A stretch of DNA of 64,000 bases from Symbiodinium microadriaticum (lineage: Eukaryota > Sar > Dinophyceae > Suessiales > Symbiodiniaceae). Positions 10,919 to 21,180 of the stretch are shown here, one piece after another. Below the pieces are notes generated by a model. The model was given only the letters and a program-made list of their open reading frames with translations, did no database searches and was not told the DNA's origin. Within the stretch, counting starts at the first letter, position 1. Every line of letters begins with the position of its first letter. The stretch lies in assembly GCA_001939145.1 (NCBI GenBank), contig LSRX01001165.1, forward strand, positions 25,001-89,000, given 5' to 3'. The position numbers were made by a program, and so were the translations under genes.

Positions 10919-11023
10919 TGCTGTTGATGATATAAATCCTGCATTACCTTAAGGACCCTAAACTATGGGAATTGTTGTATATTCCGTATTATGGGGTAGT
11001 GCAGGGTTTATATCATCAACTGT
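10919..11023. mobile_element. Foldback MITE, family A, copy 7
   Basis: Left end CTGTTGATGATATAAATCC, right end TATATCATCAACTGTG, interior as in copies 1 and 2. This is the last family A copy seen; none was found in the remaining 53 kb. Confidence 0.75.
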
Positions 11024-11258
11024 GTGACCCCGACAACAGCCCAAAAAATGGTCCAGAAATAACAGAGTCTCGAAAGCCGTAGTAACGAAGTAAAAAGAAG
11101 TCTCTAGCCTCTCACCTTTTACAAAGAGACATTGTAGAAGCACCAGAAGCATATGAAACCCTTGAAGCCCTGTTACAACCCTGCTGGAGTCAGGTTACAA
11201 CCTTAACTATAAGATTGCTACAAGACCCTGACTGACACCCACCCCTTAGGTTACAGCC

Positions 11259-11374
11259 CTACTTGGAGGCCCAGGGGACTTAGTAAAGTGGAGCTATAAG
11301 TACCCAAAATAGAGTTAACCCAATTATAACCCTACTTACAACCGACCTACTAAGTTTGCTGGGCCTCTAAGTAG
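11259..11374. mobile_element. Foldback element, family D, copy 2
   Basis: Arms TACTTGGAGGCCCAGGGGAC and its inverse, ending CTGGGCCTCTAAGTA, with CTTAGTAAAG and CCTACTAAG inside. It sits within the duplicated block and has a partner at 31205-31315. Confidence 0.7.
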
Positions 11375-11382
11375 ACCCTAAA

Positions 11383-11735
11383 CCCCAAAACCTAAGCCCT
11401 AAACCCTAAACAAACCCTAAACCCTAAACTTTTAAACCCTAAACCCTAAACTAGACCCTTCAAGGCGACCCTTAAAGCAAAGCCGAGGATCCCAGGGGCT
11501 GCGCAGTGCTGGCTTGGCCGGAAAGCTTCAGGTGCACAAACAGTCGCAGGGGTTTAGGGGGTGAGGGTTTTAGGGGGCTAGGGTTTAGGGTCTTAGGGTT
11601 TTGGGTTTGGGGTTTTAGGGTTTAGGGTTTGGGGGGCTTTAGGGCTTCAGGGGGCTAGGGTTTAGGGTTTAGGGTTTAGGGTTTAGGGTTCAGGGTTTAG
11701 GGTTTAGGGTTTAGTTTAGGGTCTAGGGTTCTGGG
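11383..11735. repeat. Opposed telomere-like clusters
   Basis: CCCTAAACCC units at 11383-11462, then about 80 bp of unique DNA, then TTTAGGG units at 11544-11735. The two clusters point toward each other, and the arrangement is shared with 31316-31620 in the second copy of the duplication. Confidence 0.7.
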
Positions 11736-11959
11736 GGGTAGTCGAGACAAGTGGAGTCGTACTTTTGATTGAAGAGTGAGGATCCCTTATTTTAAGGAGT
11801 AGAGAGGTGCCTTCTGGTGTTCTATGACTAGGGACTCTTGTGTAGGGTTTTGTAAGGGCCTTGTTTCGAGCCGCTTTTATCTTCGACTGCTCCTGGTCCA
11901 GTTCTGAAGAATTCGATGCTGCGCCGTGCTGGAAAGTGCGTCCCCGAACACATGAGCAC

Positions 11960-12066
11960 TTGGAGGTTCATGGGTAGTTATAAGTGGGGTTATCAGTAGG
12001 GTAACTATAGTTATAACCCAAATTAGGGGACTTATAACCCCACTTATAACTACCCATGAACCTCCG
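11960..12066. mobile_element. Foldback element with a matching empty site
   Basis: Long arms: GGAGGTTCATGGGTAGTTAT onward and their near-perfect inverse, ending CTACCCATGAACCTCC, with an AT-rich centre. It is flanked by GAGCA on both sides. The duplicated locus at about 31888 reads CATGAGCAGGCGCC with one GAGCA and no element, so it is a recent insertion (or precise excision) with a probable 5-bp target duplication. Confidence 0.85.
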
Positions 12067-12443
12067 AGCAGGCACCGGGCGACGGCACCCAGAGTGCCAG
12101 TATTGGCGAGAGGCGCATTGGGTGCGTTGATGGGCATCGCACCGCTCAAGTATGATCTACCCATAATAATATACTATAATCTCTACAATCTACTATGATG
12201 TGCTGTAAGATAGAGAACAGTCCTTGCCAGCATCTGCTGCAGGCGGCCTTCGAGAAATTCGCATGGAACGTCCCCGCGACCTCCGCGAGAAACGTCACCA
12301 TCACGTTCTTGGCCTCAGATACACGAACCCAGATCTTCTTGTTTGCCTCATTTGGAAAATAGCACTCTTTGGAATTCTAATCCGATATGGGCTCTCACAT
12401 CTGGTTTAAGAACTTAAGCTCTTGAGTTTTCCGTACTTGGGGT

Positions 12444-12935
12444 ATAGTGAACGATCTGGAAGGGCCACGGCTTGGAACTGCCTGTGCGGATTGAGCAACC
12501 TTGCAGCTGCAGCTGCATGTGTCTATGCACGAGACCCACCTGGAGTGCTTGTGACTTGTGTAAGAAGAGAGGAGGTGTCCAGGGATAACAGGATGAGAGC
12601 AAAAGCTGTTTTGACTCTTCGAGCCACCTTGGAGGCCTGCGTTGTTCCAAGGAGGTCGGCCTGGGTTTTTCAGAAGGCTTGCTGTGGAGTTTCTGCTGGC
12701 AGGTGAGCCTTGCCTTGTGAAGCATCTGAGAAGAAGCCCGAGTTAATACTTTATCTGGGTCCTTGTCGGAGGCACTTTTACATTTTTTGCTATAATAATG
12801 GCCCCAACAGGGGACCAGCTATTGTAGCATACCATATTGTATTGTATTCTATTCTTGTAATGCACTATACCAGCTATTATATGATACTATTTTACTGTAC
12901 TGTATCGTATTTTATTCTTGTACTGCACTTTTATT
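12444..12935. other. Segment specific to copy 1 of the duplication
   Basis: About 490 bp here replaces about 185 unrelated bp at 32264-32448 in the other copy. Overlapping frames on both strands (plus 12422-12706, minus 12414-12725) show no domain. The 3' part (12770-12936) is AT-rich with TATTGTATTCTATT words. Confidence 0.5.
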
Positions 12936-13768
12936 ACTGAGGTTTCTTGGAGGGGAGCCAAGTCCTACGCGAGGAAGCTGAGAGCATGGCGGCCAGTAGG
13001 CGCCGGGCTTAGCAGAAACCTTGGACAGCATCCGATCCCCTTCTCAAACCTAGGGTTTAGGGTGTAGGGTTTCAGGGTTGTAGGGGTTTGGGGTTTAGGG
13101 GTTTAGGGTTTAAGATCCCCCTCTCAAGCCTTCAGCCACGTCTGAAACCTCCAATCACCAGTTTCTCTGTGCAATCGTGCGGAGTTCGTTTCAGGTTAGG
13201 ACCGCATCATTCAAAAGGAAGTCTAGCAGAAGAGCTAACCCTCAGAACATCATGTTGAGGCAGGCCGACAAGATGGAGCATGCATGTTTACACTGCATTC
13301 CTGATGCCATCAGGAGAGCAATGCTGGGGTTGGGCCCTGCTCAGCTGGGACCTCAGCGAACCCAAACCTAGCCCCAGCCGCAGCATGTCTCCTCTTTCGG
13401 CCGCTGCCGGCAGAACTGCACAGCTGTCTTCTTGATAGCAAGACATTCCCTCGGCATGTCCATTGACCGTTCAATCCAGGCAGTCTGATTCCCTAAACCC
13501 TAAACCCTTAAACCCTAAACCCTGAACCCTATAAGCCCTAAACCCTCTTTGTAGAGACCCAATTTTCCCAAGGCCTCCGAAGCCGCACACGGTTGGGAGT
13601 TCTCGCCAGTCCCCAAGGCAGGGCCCTTTTTCAAACCCGGTGAACGAGAGTTACGTGCTTTGCACCGCTTCATGCTCCCCGCTATTTCGGACAGCAGTGG
13701 GATGCCTTTGGGAGGCCGATTGCCACGTGAACTTCTGAACCGCGCTTTGCAGTGAATGTAGAATACCG
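12936..13768. repeat. Segmental duplication, copy 1, block 2
   Basis: Matches 32447-33230, starting CTGAGGTTTCTTGGAGGGGA. It includes TTTAGGG repeats (13049-13115), a conserved 64-codon plus-strand frame (13177-13371, partner at 32680-32862) and CCCTAAACCC repeats at 13493-13545 that are missing from the other copy. Confidence 0.8.
13177..13371 (+). CDS. Small conserved frame in the duplicated segment, unidentified
   Basis: A 64-codon frame whose product contains TASFKRKS, ANPQNIMLRQADKMEHACL and AIRRAMLGLGPAQLG. The duplicated locus at 32680-32862 keeps the same frame with only a few changes (for instance SSRRAN versus SRRRAN). Conservation could simply reflect the recent duplication. The left end is not fixed: the second copy starts 12 bp later in the alignment. 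I recognise no family. Confidence 0.3.
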   Translation: MRSSFQVRTASFKRKSSRRANPQNIMLRQADKMEHACLHCIPDAIRRAMLGLGPAQLGPQRTQT

Positions 13769-14304
13769 ACGCTGAGCAGACCAAAACCGTGATCTCTCGC
13801 AGTTCAGGATTTTCGAGGAGTGAGGAGGTCGCTGCAGACAAAGCCGTGATCTCTCGCCGTTCAGGATTTCCAGGGAGTAGGGAGGTCGCAGGGGCTTAGC
13901 TCGGGCCATGGACCTCCCAAAACTCCTCGGCGCGAGCGCGCAGGCGCGCTTCCGGCAGGTAGAGGATGGCCTTGTAGGGTTTGCTTTTGAAGGCTAAGGG
14001 GCTGAGTAGGTAACCTTTAACCTTTTTGGGGCTAGGATGCTCAGCCCCAAAGTTTTAAAAGGAGGGCTGGGCTTGCAGTTTGGGGGTTTTGGGCTACAGG
14101 GCTGAGGGTTTAGAGCCTAGGCTATTGGTTCTTCGAGCTTTGGATCTTGTGGATGCCCCAAACGCCTAGCCCCCTACATCCCAAACCTCACACAACGGGG
14201 GGGTGATTTTTTCGGCACTCGAACTTCCAGAAGGCAGAGGAGGGCTTCTAGGGTTGCTTTGAAGGTGGTTTCACAAGGAGGGTTGAGCCGAAACCCTCTA
14301 AAAC
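13769..14304. other. No recognisable gene
   Basis: Contains a short internal duplication (CGTGATCTCTCGC plus GTTCAGGATTT near 13789 and again near 13846) and a diverged copy of the 9.07-kb foldback arm at 13998-14050. No domain seen. Confidence 0.35.
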
Positions 14305-14590
14305 CGAAGCCCCGAATCCTGAACTCTGAAACCCTGAGAACCCGCACCCCAAACCCTGAACCGTAAAGCCTAAGCCCAACCTTTCGAGCCCAAAGCCAGT
14401 TCTGTTTTGTATGGTAGGGGGATTTGAGCAAGGGAGGTGCTGTCGCTGTTGCTGCTGTGCTGCAGCTGCTGCTGCGGCTGCTGCTGTTGCCTTTGCCGTT
14501 GCCGTGCTGGTGCTGGTGCTGGTGGCCGCGGGGCTGATGTTGCCTGTTGTTTGTTGCTATTACTTCTGGTGGTGTTGTTGTTGTTGTTGT

Positions 14591-14652
<62 letters not shown>

Positions 14653-14905
14653 TTGTTGTTGTTGTTGTTCTTGTTGTTGTTGTTGTTGTTGCTGTGGTTG
14701 TTGGTGCTGCTGCTGCAGCTGCAGCTGCTGTCTTTCGCAGTTGTTCGTGCCATTGTTCCTGTTCTTTTTCATTGTTATTGATTCTGTTCGTTTTGCCGTG
14801 GATGTTGTTCTTATTCATGAATTGCCATTGTGCGTGTTCTTGCCCATGCTCTTGCTGTTCCTACATGAGCTTCCCGGGTTCTCACCCCGTCCCAATCCCA
14901 AAGCC
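14305..14905. repeat. Segmental duplication, copy 1, block 3, with long CTG/TTG tract
   Basis: Flanks match 34236-34730 (GCCCCGAATCCTGAAC, TTTCGAGCCCAAAGCCAGT, and the region around GTTCTTATTCATGAAT). The centre (14440-14730) is a large CTG/TTG/CTT tract giving poly-Gln on the minus strand and poly-Leu or poly-Cys on the plus strand. The other copy has a much shorter tract. The homopolymer frames are not evidence of a gene. Confidence 0.8.
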
Positions 14906-15830
14906 AGCTGCTCGGCCGTCAGCTGCGTGTTCATGCCTGCATCAGGAGCACGCATGTCGTCCATGAGCTTACACCCTTCGTTTCGTTTGTGGCAGGCGGC
15001 TGACCCCACCCTCTCCTCGCCACGAAGGGGGAAAACGACCATGCTTCCGTCGTTGCTTGTTGTGATGTTATTTGTGCTACCCTTGAGCGGTCTTCCGGAA
15101 GCTGGGGTACTAAGAATCTACAGGAACGCTTCTAGGCCTACATGGAGCCTTATGCAGGGAATTCAGGTGCGATAAAAGTATATCGTTTTTTTAGTCTTTC
15201 TTTTAGATGGTTTTATGATTTATGGGTGTTGATGGGTCTCTTGGAGGGAGTCATAGGATGTGTATTCGGGTTGCTGTTACTGTAAGGGCTCGTGTAAGGA
15301 AACTCTCTCCTTCAAGGAGGGTTTAGGGTTTAGGAGTTTAGGATTTTCGGGTGTAAGGGTGTTACTTTTGAATTTAGACTTTGGAAGTTTCGGGTTTGGG
15401 CTTGTAGGGTTTTGGGTGACTTTGAGGCCCTTCATTTCTCAGAGTTTGAGGATCCTAGGCTTCTTGTGAGGCTCCAGGGAGGGTTTCTGGAGAGAGGACC
15501 GGGCGGCTTGCAGGTTTGGGGTTCAGCAGTTTAGGGTTCAGGGTCTTTTGAGGGTTTGTTGGTGTTGTGTAGGGAGTTTAAAGCTTTTCACGGGCTTCCA
15601 AGAACTTTCGGGTGTTTTGTGGGGGAGTGCAGACACTAAGGGCGTGCAGGACCCTAAACCCTTTATAACCCTATGGCGTGGGTTGTCAGGTTTTGGAGGG
15701 TTTCAAGCTGCTGCATCAAGCGTGGACAAGAAGTCACAGGATAGGTTCACAATGCGGGTCAGGGCTGAGGCTTTGGCAGTTATGAGAAGGAGGTGTGGGG
15801 TTTCCGCCAAAGAATGTTCCTTGTTTGTGG
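14906..15830. other. Unique DNA, no gene identified
   Basis: Plus-strand sequence near 14985-15175 is open with ordinary composition (MLPSLLVVMLFVLPLSGLPE is signal-peptide-like), but it is continuous with the repeat-derived frame and has no family match by eye. TTTAGGG debris lies at 15320-15350 and 15500-15545. Confidence 0.3.
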
Positions 15831-15837
15831 CCGTAGC

Positions 15838-15909
15838 TGTAGCGGTAGCAGAGGCAGCAGCAGTAGCGGTAGCAGTGGCAGTGGCAGTAGCAGTAGCAGC
15901 AGCAGTAGC

Positions 15910-15953
<44 letters not shown>

Positions 15954-15983
15954 CAGCAGCAGTAGTAGTAGTAGTAGGAGTAG

Positions 15984-16034
<51 letters not shown>

Positions 16035-16103
16035 GAGTAGTCGTAGTAGTGGTAGTAGCAGTGGTAGTAGCAGTGGTAGTGGTAGTGGTATTGGTAGTGA
16101 TAG

Positions 16104-16142
<39 letters not shown>

Positions 16143-16222
16143 TCGTCGTCGTTTTCGTTTTCGTAGTAGTAGTAGTAGTAGTAGTAGTAGCAGCAGCAGC
16201 AGCAGTAGAAGTAGTCGTAGTT
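15838..16222. repeat. Compound (TAG/CAG/CGT)n microsatellite
   Basis: About 385 bp of AGT/TAG units with CAG, GGT and TCG variants. Long frames across it encode poly-Val, poly-Ser, poly-Thr or poly-Leu depending on frame, so they are artefacts of the repeat. Confidence 0.95.
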
Positions 16223-16915
16223 GCCGTTGTCGTCGACATGGAAATTGCCCCGACACCTTGAACACTCGTAGGGCTTCGAAACGCCTCAAACACAGAAGCC
16301 CTGACAGCCCCAATGCCAGTTCTAATGGAATCCCCGACGATTCCAAAGCCACAACAGTGGAAGCATCGAGGACCCGCCAACCTACGCGCCCTGGGACCCT
16401 TCGCCCACCGATGTAACCAAGCTGCATTTGGATTTAGCCTTCTTTCGCGCAAGCCGAGGCCGAAGGTCCGAAATTAGTTTCAATCTAAAAGATCCAACAT
16501 GGCACCCTTCTCGCAGGCTGGCTGAATGCGAAAGCTGTCTTAGTGCTGAGACGTCTGCAAACATGAGACTCTACATAGAGCAGAAGTTTTTGAAGACCGT
16601 CCATGCCACATACCCTAGGGAACTCCACCTTTGCTAAGGCGGTGTTCGCACTACTTCAGCAGCCTGGGGCGCTGCAGGCAACGAGACCGCTTGCAGGAAG
16701 TGTTCGAGGTTCCAGGATATACCAGAGATGTTTGGAGTCAAGGGTTTAAGGTGTGAGCTTACCTGCTTGTCAGTCCATGGAAGAAATGTTGGCTTTTTTG
16801 GATTTGAGCGAGGGTGCGTGACGGCGTCGAAGGCTGTGATCACTTGGTTCAGGATATTATGATACGTTACCTGATTTTTGGGATGCGGTCATGATAGTCT
16901 GGGAATCCATCCTGC
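16223..16915. other. Unique spacer between microsatellites
   Basis: A plus frame continues from the repeat to 16416 (KRLKHRSPDSPNASSNGIPD) with natural-looking composition. Words GGAAGCATCGAGGA and CCGAAGGTCCGAA are shared with 17748-17872, so the two spacers may be old duplicates. No domain. Confidence 0.35.
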
Positions 16916-16917
16916 TC

Positions 16918-17240
16918 CATGCTACTGCTACTGCTATTGCTACCGCTGCTCTTCGACCGCCTGCTGCTGCTGCTGCTGCTGCCGCCCTTCCGCGACTGCG
17001 ATTGCGGCGGCATAAACTAATGCCACTGCAACTGCCGCCGCCGCTGCTACTGCTACAACTACACTACTACGACCACGAGCACGATGTCGACTACTACTGC
17101 TACTGCTGCTACTGCTGCTACTGCCGCCGCTGCTGCTGCTGCTCCTGCTGTGCCTGCTGCGACGACGACGACGACGACGACGACTACTACTACTACTACT
17201 ACTAGAACTGCTGCTACTGCTACTACTGCTACTACTGCTG

Positions 17241-17285
<45 letters not shown>

Positions 17286-17318
17286 TTAACATGAATAATC
17301 ATCCTACGAATCCTCTTC

Positions 17319-17392
<74 letters not shown>

Positions 17393-17400
17393 GCTACTTC
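16918..17400. repeat. Compound (TAC/TGC/GAC)n microsatellite
   Basis: Mixed CTG/TAC/GAC units, homogeneous (TAC)n at about 17320-17385, opposite in orientation to the TAG tract at 15.84 kb. It is interrupted by a short unique insert (ATTAACATGAATAATCATCC). Confidence 0.95.
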
Positions 17401-17931
17401 GAACTCCACGCGGCCACGACTGTCCCCACATCCTTGTAAAACCATAACAGCAGCTCCAAACTACGAAGCTCGCCGAGAATATCGGATGAAGCAAAACCAC
17501 AAACTGAAGAAGGGTCACAAGTCCTTACGGATCATAGATAGTTTAGAGGCACCAACAGGTGAGACGCGATCTGACAGTACCAGTAGCAGCGGCAGCTGCT
17601 GGTAGTAACAGACTGTAACCAAACAATGGCTTTGTCAGCGAGTTTACGAAAATTTTGCTGTGCCAGCATTCAGTGACTCGGATGAAGAAACCCTACACCC
17701 TAAAGCCCGAAACCCTCCGAAGACTGCTTCTAAAAAACGCAGCATTGGAAGCATCGAGGAGCCAGATCCGGTTCCGTTGCTCAGTGCGCCGAGCGGAGCA
17801 ACTGGGCCGCATCGGAGATTCGGGTTTTCTGGATTGGGGTTTTTGTCGTTCAAGACGACGCCGAAGGTCCGAAGGAACCTGCAACCTAGTAGTGCCTTCG
17901 GTCACCGCATCGCAGTCGCCCCCCACAATCC
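17401..17931. other. Unique spacer, weak coding signal
   Basis: A plus-strand frame from 17660 contains FSDSDEETLHPKARNPPKTA and RRFGFSGLGFLSF, which reads like natural protein. No family was recognised and the frames conflict. Confidence 0.25.
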
Positions 17932-18225
17932 ATGGAATCTGATCCTGAACCTGAAGCATTCAAAGACGCAAGTGTCCAAACCAAAACGAAAGTGTCGTCT
18001 GGTCCGAAGACGGTGCATGCCGACCTTTCCGAGGAAGCAATCAGCCTGCAGCAAGTCCTAGCCTCGCTGAGCGAGGAGGCTATCCCGCTGCGCATGTTGC
18101 TCTTGACTGCTGCTACACACTCTTGCCCTCACCGATCGGTGCAACTGTCGCTGGTCATTGTAAAACGAGATGATGCACTTCATGTCACTGGCAGGACTTG
18201 CTGCGGTTGCGGGAGGCGACGATAG
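17932..18225 (+). CDS. Hypothetical 97-residue frame
   Basis: Starts MESDPEPEAFKDASVQTK. The middle contains an internal repeat (DLSEEAISLQQVLASLSEEA), and the C-terminus is Cys/Arg-rich (TGRTCCGCGRRR). Composition is closer to real protein than the surrounding repeat frames. It lies between two microsatellites and overlaps a second open frame, so a single exon or a chance frame are both possible. No function can be assigned. Confidence 0.3.
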   Translation: MESDPEPEAFKDASVQTKTKVSSGPKTVHADLSEEAISLQQVLASLSEEAIPLRMLLLTAATHSCPHRSVQLSLVIVKRDDALHVTGRTCCGCGRRR

Positions 18226-18439
18226 CGCTTGCGGGGGCGAGATGGGGTTCGGGGGGTTTCAAGAGTCGGGGGATTGCAGGTTGCTCAGCACTGTAAAGGG
18301 TGTAAAGTCCATACCCCTTCGGGAGACGTCTCAGGATTTTGAGATCTCAGCTTGGTTTGAGTATTGAAGTGACGGCCTGTCTGAACGCGCAGGCTCTCCT
18401 GCGATGCACGAGATTGATGGATTGATGCACATGCCCTTG

Positions 18440-18690
18440 TGACGGGAGGTGTGCTACCACTACTACCGCTACTACTACCGCTACTGCTACTGCTGCTGCT
18501 ACTACTATTACTACTACTACCGCGACGACGACGACGACCACCACCACCACCACCACGCCTACGCCTACTGCGACGACTTCTGCTGCTACTGCGACTACGA
18601 CTTGGTGACTACCTGTTTCCACTGCTACGACTACCACGACGACGACTACGATTACTACCGACGACCAAATGACGACGTCTGTTGATACAA
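18440..18690. repeat. Compound (TAC/CGA/CCA)n microsatellite
   Basis: ACT/CTG/GAC/CAC-type trinucleotide units with several phase changes. Plus frames give poly-Leu/Pro or poly-Tyr/Asp and minus frames poly-Val, all repeat artefacts. Confidence 0.9.
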
Positions 18691-19035
18691 CCACCACCAC
18701 GATGACCAGATAAATATGCTAGTATCATGGAGGCAACCAGGCAATGAACCTAGTGGTGGCAATATGTTTGTTTGGGTCAGTGGGTTGGTGTGTCGGAGGT
18801 TGTTCTCTGCACACGTCTACGGAAGCAACCTGCTGCAATAGTTGTCAGAATTACGCTCTTCTCCGTCCCAACGAGCCACCCAGCAGCACTTCCGTGTTTC
18901 TCCATACTACATTAAGATCCCCTGATCCTAGCTTCCAAATTTCCCCGAACCCGAAACCGAAAAGTAAGTCCATCCCTTCCAGCTGGAGGAAACTCGTTGA
19001 AGCCGAGCGTGGCGGCCTCGGCGGAAGAGCATGTC
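18691..19035. other. Unique spacer, no gene identified
   Basis: A plus frame at 18744-19040 begins with a hydrophobic, Gly/Cys-rich stretch (LVVAICLFGSVGWCVGGC). It is unsupported by any domain. Confidence 0.25.
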
Positions 19036-19046
19036 CCTAACGCTCT

Positions 19047-19074
19047 TCAACTACCACTACCACTACCACTACCA

Positions 19075-19115
<41 letters not shown>

Positions 19116-19131
19116 GCCACTACCACTACCA

Positions 19132-19188
<57 letters not shown>

Positions 19189-19215
19189 CTACTACTACGA
19201 CTACTACTACTTACT
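19047..19215. repeat. (TAC)n/(CCACTA)n microsatellite
   Basis: ACTACC hexamer units grade into pure (ACT)n on both sides. The 6-bp and 3-bp periodicities alternate. Confidence 0.95.
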
Positions 19216-19503
19216 ACTTAAATTATGATCAAGGCAGCAGAAGATGAATTGGAGCGCCGCGGACTGATCTAATTTGTTTCCAGAGTCCTGCAAAGCAGGA
19301 CTCGGTGAATTCAAGAATCGCAAGTGCGGGGTAGTTGCTATTTTCGTGATGCTAGGAACAAACTGTCACTGATCCTCTGCCAAGGCAGCAAAAAGAAGAG
19401 GCTGGGGCTGGGACCGAGAGCTGGCGCATTCTCTCCCTAGGAGGTCTTGGGCCGGGGCCGTCCTTTTCGAGAAGTTGCTGTCTCAAAGCTTCTAGGATCT
19501 GCG

Positions 19504-19515
19504 CCCAGCAGTAGC

Positions 19516-19603
<88 letters not shown>

Positions 19604-19705
19604 AAGTAGTAGAGGTAGTAGTAGTGGTAGCAGTAGCAGCAGTATTAGTAGTAGCAGTAGTGGTATCAATAGTGGCAGTAGTAGTCGTCGTCGTCGTCGA
19701 CGTAG
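19504..19705. repeat. (TAG)n microsatellite
   Basis: AGT units, pure at about 19512-19605, then with GTG, CAG and TCG variants, ending in (TCG)n and (CAG)n. Confidence 0.95.
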
Positions 19706-19759
19706 AAGCAGCAGCAGCTGCAGGACAGAACTCGTCTCAGACTGGGATTCAGCACAAGG

Positions 19760-20070
19760 GATTTCAGTCACGCCGTGTCTTTGCCAACTTCCGCGTATCC
19801 TGCCAGGCGCACGGACACTTCTGTGAGAGATCACATTGCCCTGCGTTGGACCATGGAAGGTATCACTCGCCAAGGGACAAAACAAGCCGAATTCGGTCGA
19901 TGCTCGTGGTCCAGGCCAGGCTTTAACGATTACAACAGCTGTATAATTCACCGTAAAGACAATGCTATCGAGCTCTATCAGTTTGTTGCTCTTGTTCCCC
20001 ACATTTCCACGATGGAAAGGTGCACCTTCACTCATGAACTTCGATCCGAGATTACCATGTTGTAGGGTGC
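19760..20070. repeat. Dispersed repeat, copy 1 (partner at 46.62 kb)
   Basis: Shares GCACGGACAC, GAGAGATCA, CATTG, GGACCATGGAAGG, ATCACTC, TCGATGCTCGTGGT and CTTTC/TTCATGAACT words in the same order and orientation with 46620-46905, at about 70-75% by eye. The plus frame reads through part of it (MEGITRQGTKQAEFGRCSW), but no domain is recognisable. Confidence 0.5.
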
Positions 20071-21180
20071 GGGTACAAGACGCCCAAATTTGATCAACCT
20101 GACGTCATACTTTAACCACATCCCCGGCCCCGAATCAAACAACAACATGTCACTTAGTCTCGGGAACATTTGTCAAAAGCCATTCTCCTGAAAGCCAACT
20201 GAAATATCCTTGAAGACCCGTCGATGAGCAGGTGCTTAGTTCAAGTGGCAGTTTACTGTGTGTTTACCCGTGCGCAGGGCATCAAGGCCACACCAACAAT
20301 CAGCCACAACTTGAAGTTGCTTCGTGTTCTTTCCCAGCATGACCGTGGACTGCTGCTGCTCAACCCTCAAGCTTCTCGTGTAGAAGGCGCGCGAAGTCCA
20401 CAAGTTGATCGAGACCATGGCTTCGAAAGCAACACCCTGCTTACTTCGATTACATTGCTGCCAGATATTTCTTGAGACGAGTTGTGATGAAAACGGCAGC
20501 TCTCAGAATCACTACTCAGAAATGAAGCTATGTAGGCCTCAAAGCAGTCGCAACTATTGGCATCGACAGCCGCACAACGCAGAAGCATCACTCGCGCAAG
20601 GCTCAGCTATGACTGCTGTCGTTCTTCATGAGCCACCATCCTTCCAGAAGATAAACCCCAAATCCAATGGTAGGCAAATAATCCCCATTGAGGGCGGGCA
20701 CAGCGTTTCATACAGGACTGCTGTTATCGAATTATCGAGTTTGTGCACGCGGCCTGTGCGAATGGAACTCTTAAACGACTCAAGCCCTTGCACATTTTCA
20801 TACCTGTAAGTATCCCTTCCAAGCTACTACCGAGCTCTCAAACGCCCGAAGCAAGATGAGCGATACACCATGTGCAATGGGCGCAACGGCCCGGGTCTCA
20901 TTTTGTACATGTTGTGTGACTCGGTACTGACGGACATTTGTTGATGGTGGTCGGTGGTTGTGGTCGTAATGCAGGTTGCAGAAGGTTGAGGATACCCTGC
21001 TTTGAACACAGGAGCAACAGTTGATTCTAGGGGTCTGAATAAAGAATCATAATCGGACTGTAGGGTGTCTTAGACTATACATATATTGCATAAGGGAATA
21101 GCAATGCTACTAAGTTTTCAAACCCACTATAGTGCAGGAAATTCACACAGCTTGCTTCTTCCCGAAACACCAGGGGGGTG
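20071..21180. other. Unique DNA, no gene identified
   Basis: The longest frame is plus 20405-20809 (134 codons, normal composition, no recognisable domain), opposed by overlapping minus frames. I cannot choose between an exon and chance. Confidence 0.25.

Larger units (their letters stand above)
11115..12443. repeat. Segmental duplication, copy 1, block 1
   Basis: Matches 31061-32263 almost base for base over long stretches, starting ACCTTTTACAAAGAGACATT. It includes a family D foldback (11259-11374), CCCTAAACCC repeats, a TTTAGGG block (11544-11735) and a unique stretch around GAATTCGATGCTGCGCCGT. Differences are small indels, repeat-length changes and the extra foldback element at 11960-12066. 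Confidence 0.85.

Noticed and set aside
11383-11735. Chromosome end (telomere)
   Set aside because: Repeats are short, degenerate, in both orientations and embedded in duplicated unique sequence.
14411-14820. Long frames of poly-Gln, poly-Leu, poly-Cys and poly-Ala
   Set aside because: All are readings of one CTG/TTG microsatellite in different frames and on both strands; the flanks show no gene.
15548-16452. Frames of 200-250 codons rich in Val, Thr, Ser or Leu
   Set aside because: Artefacts of the TAG-type microsatellite; stop-free in most frames because of the repeat unit.
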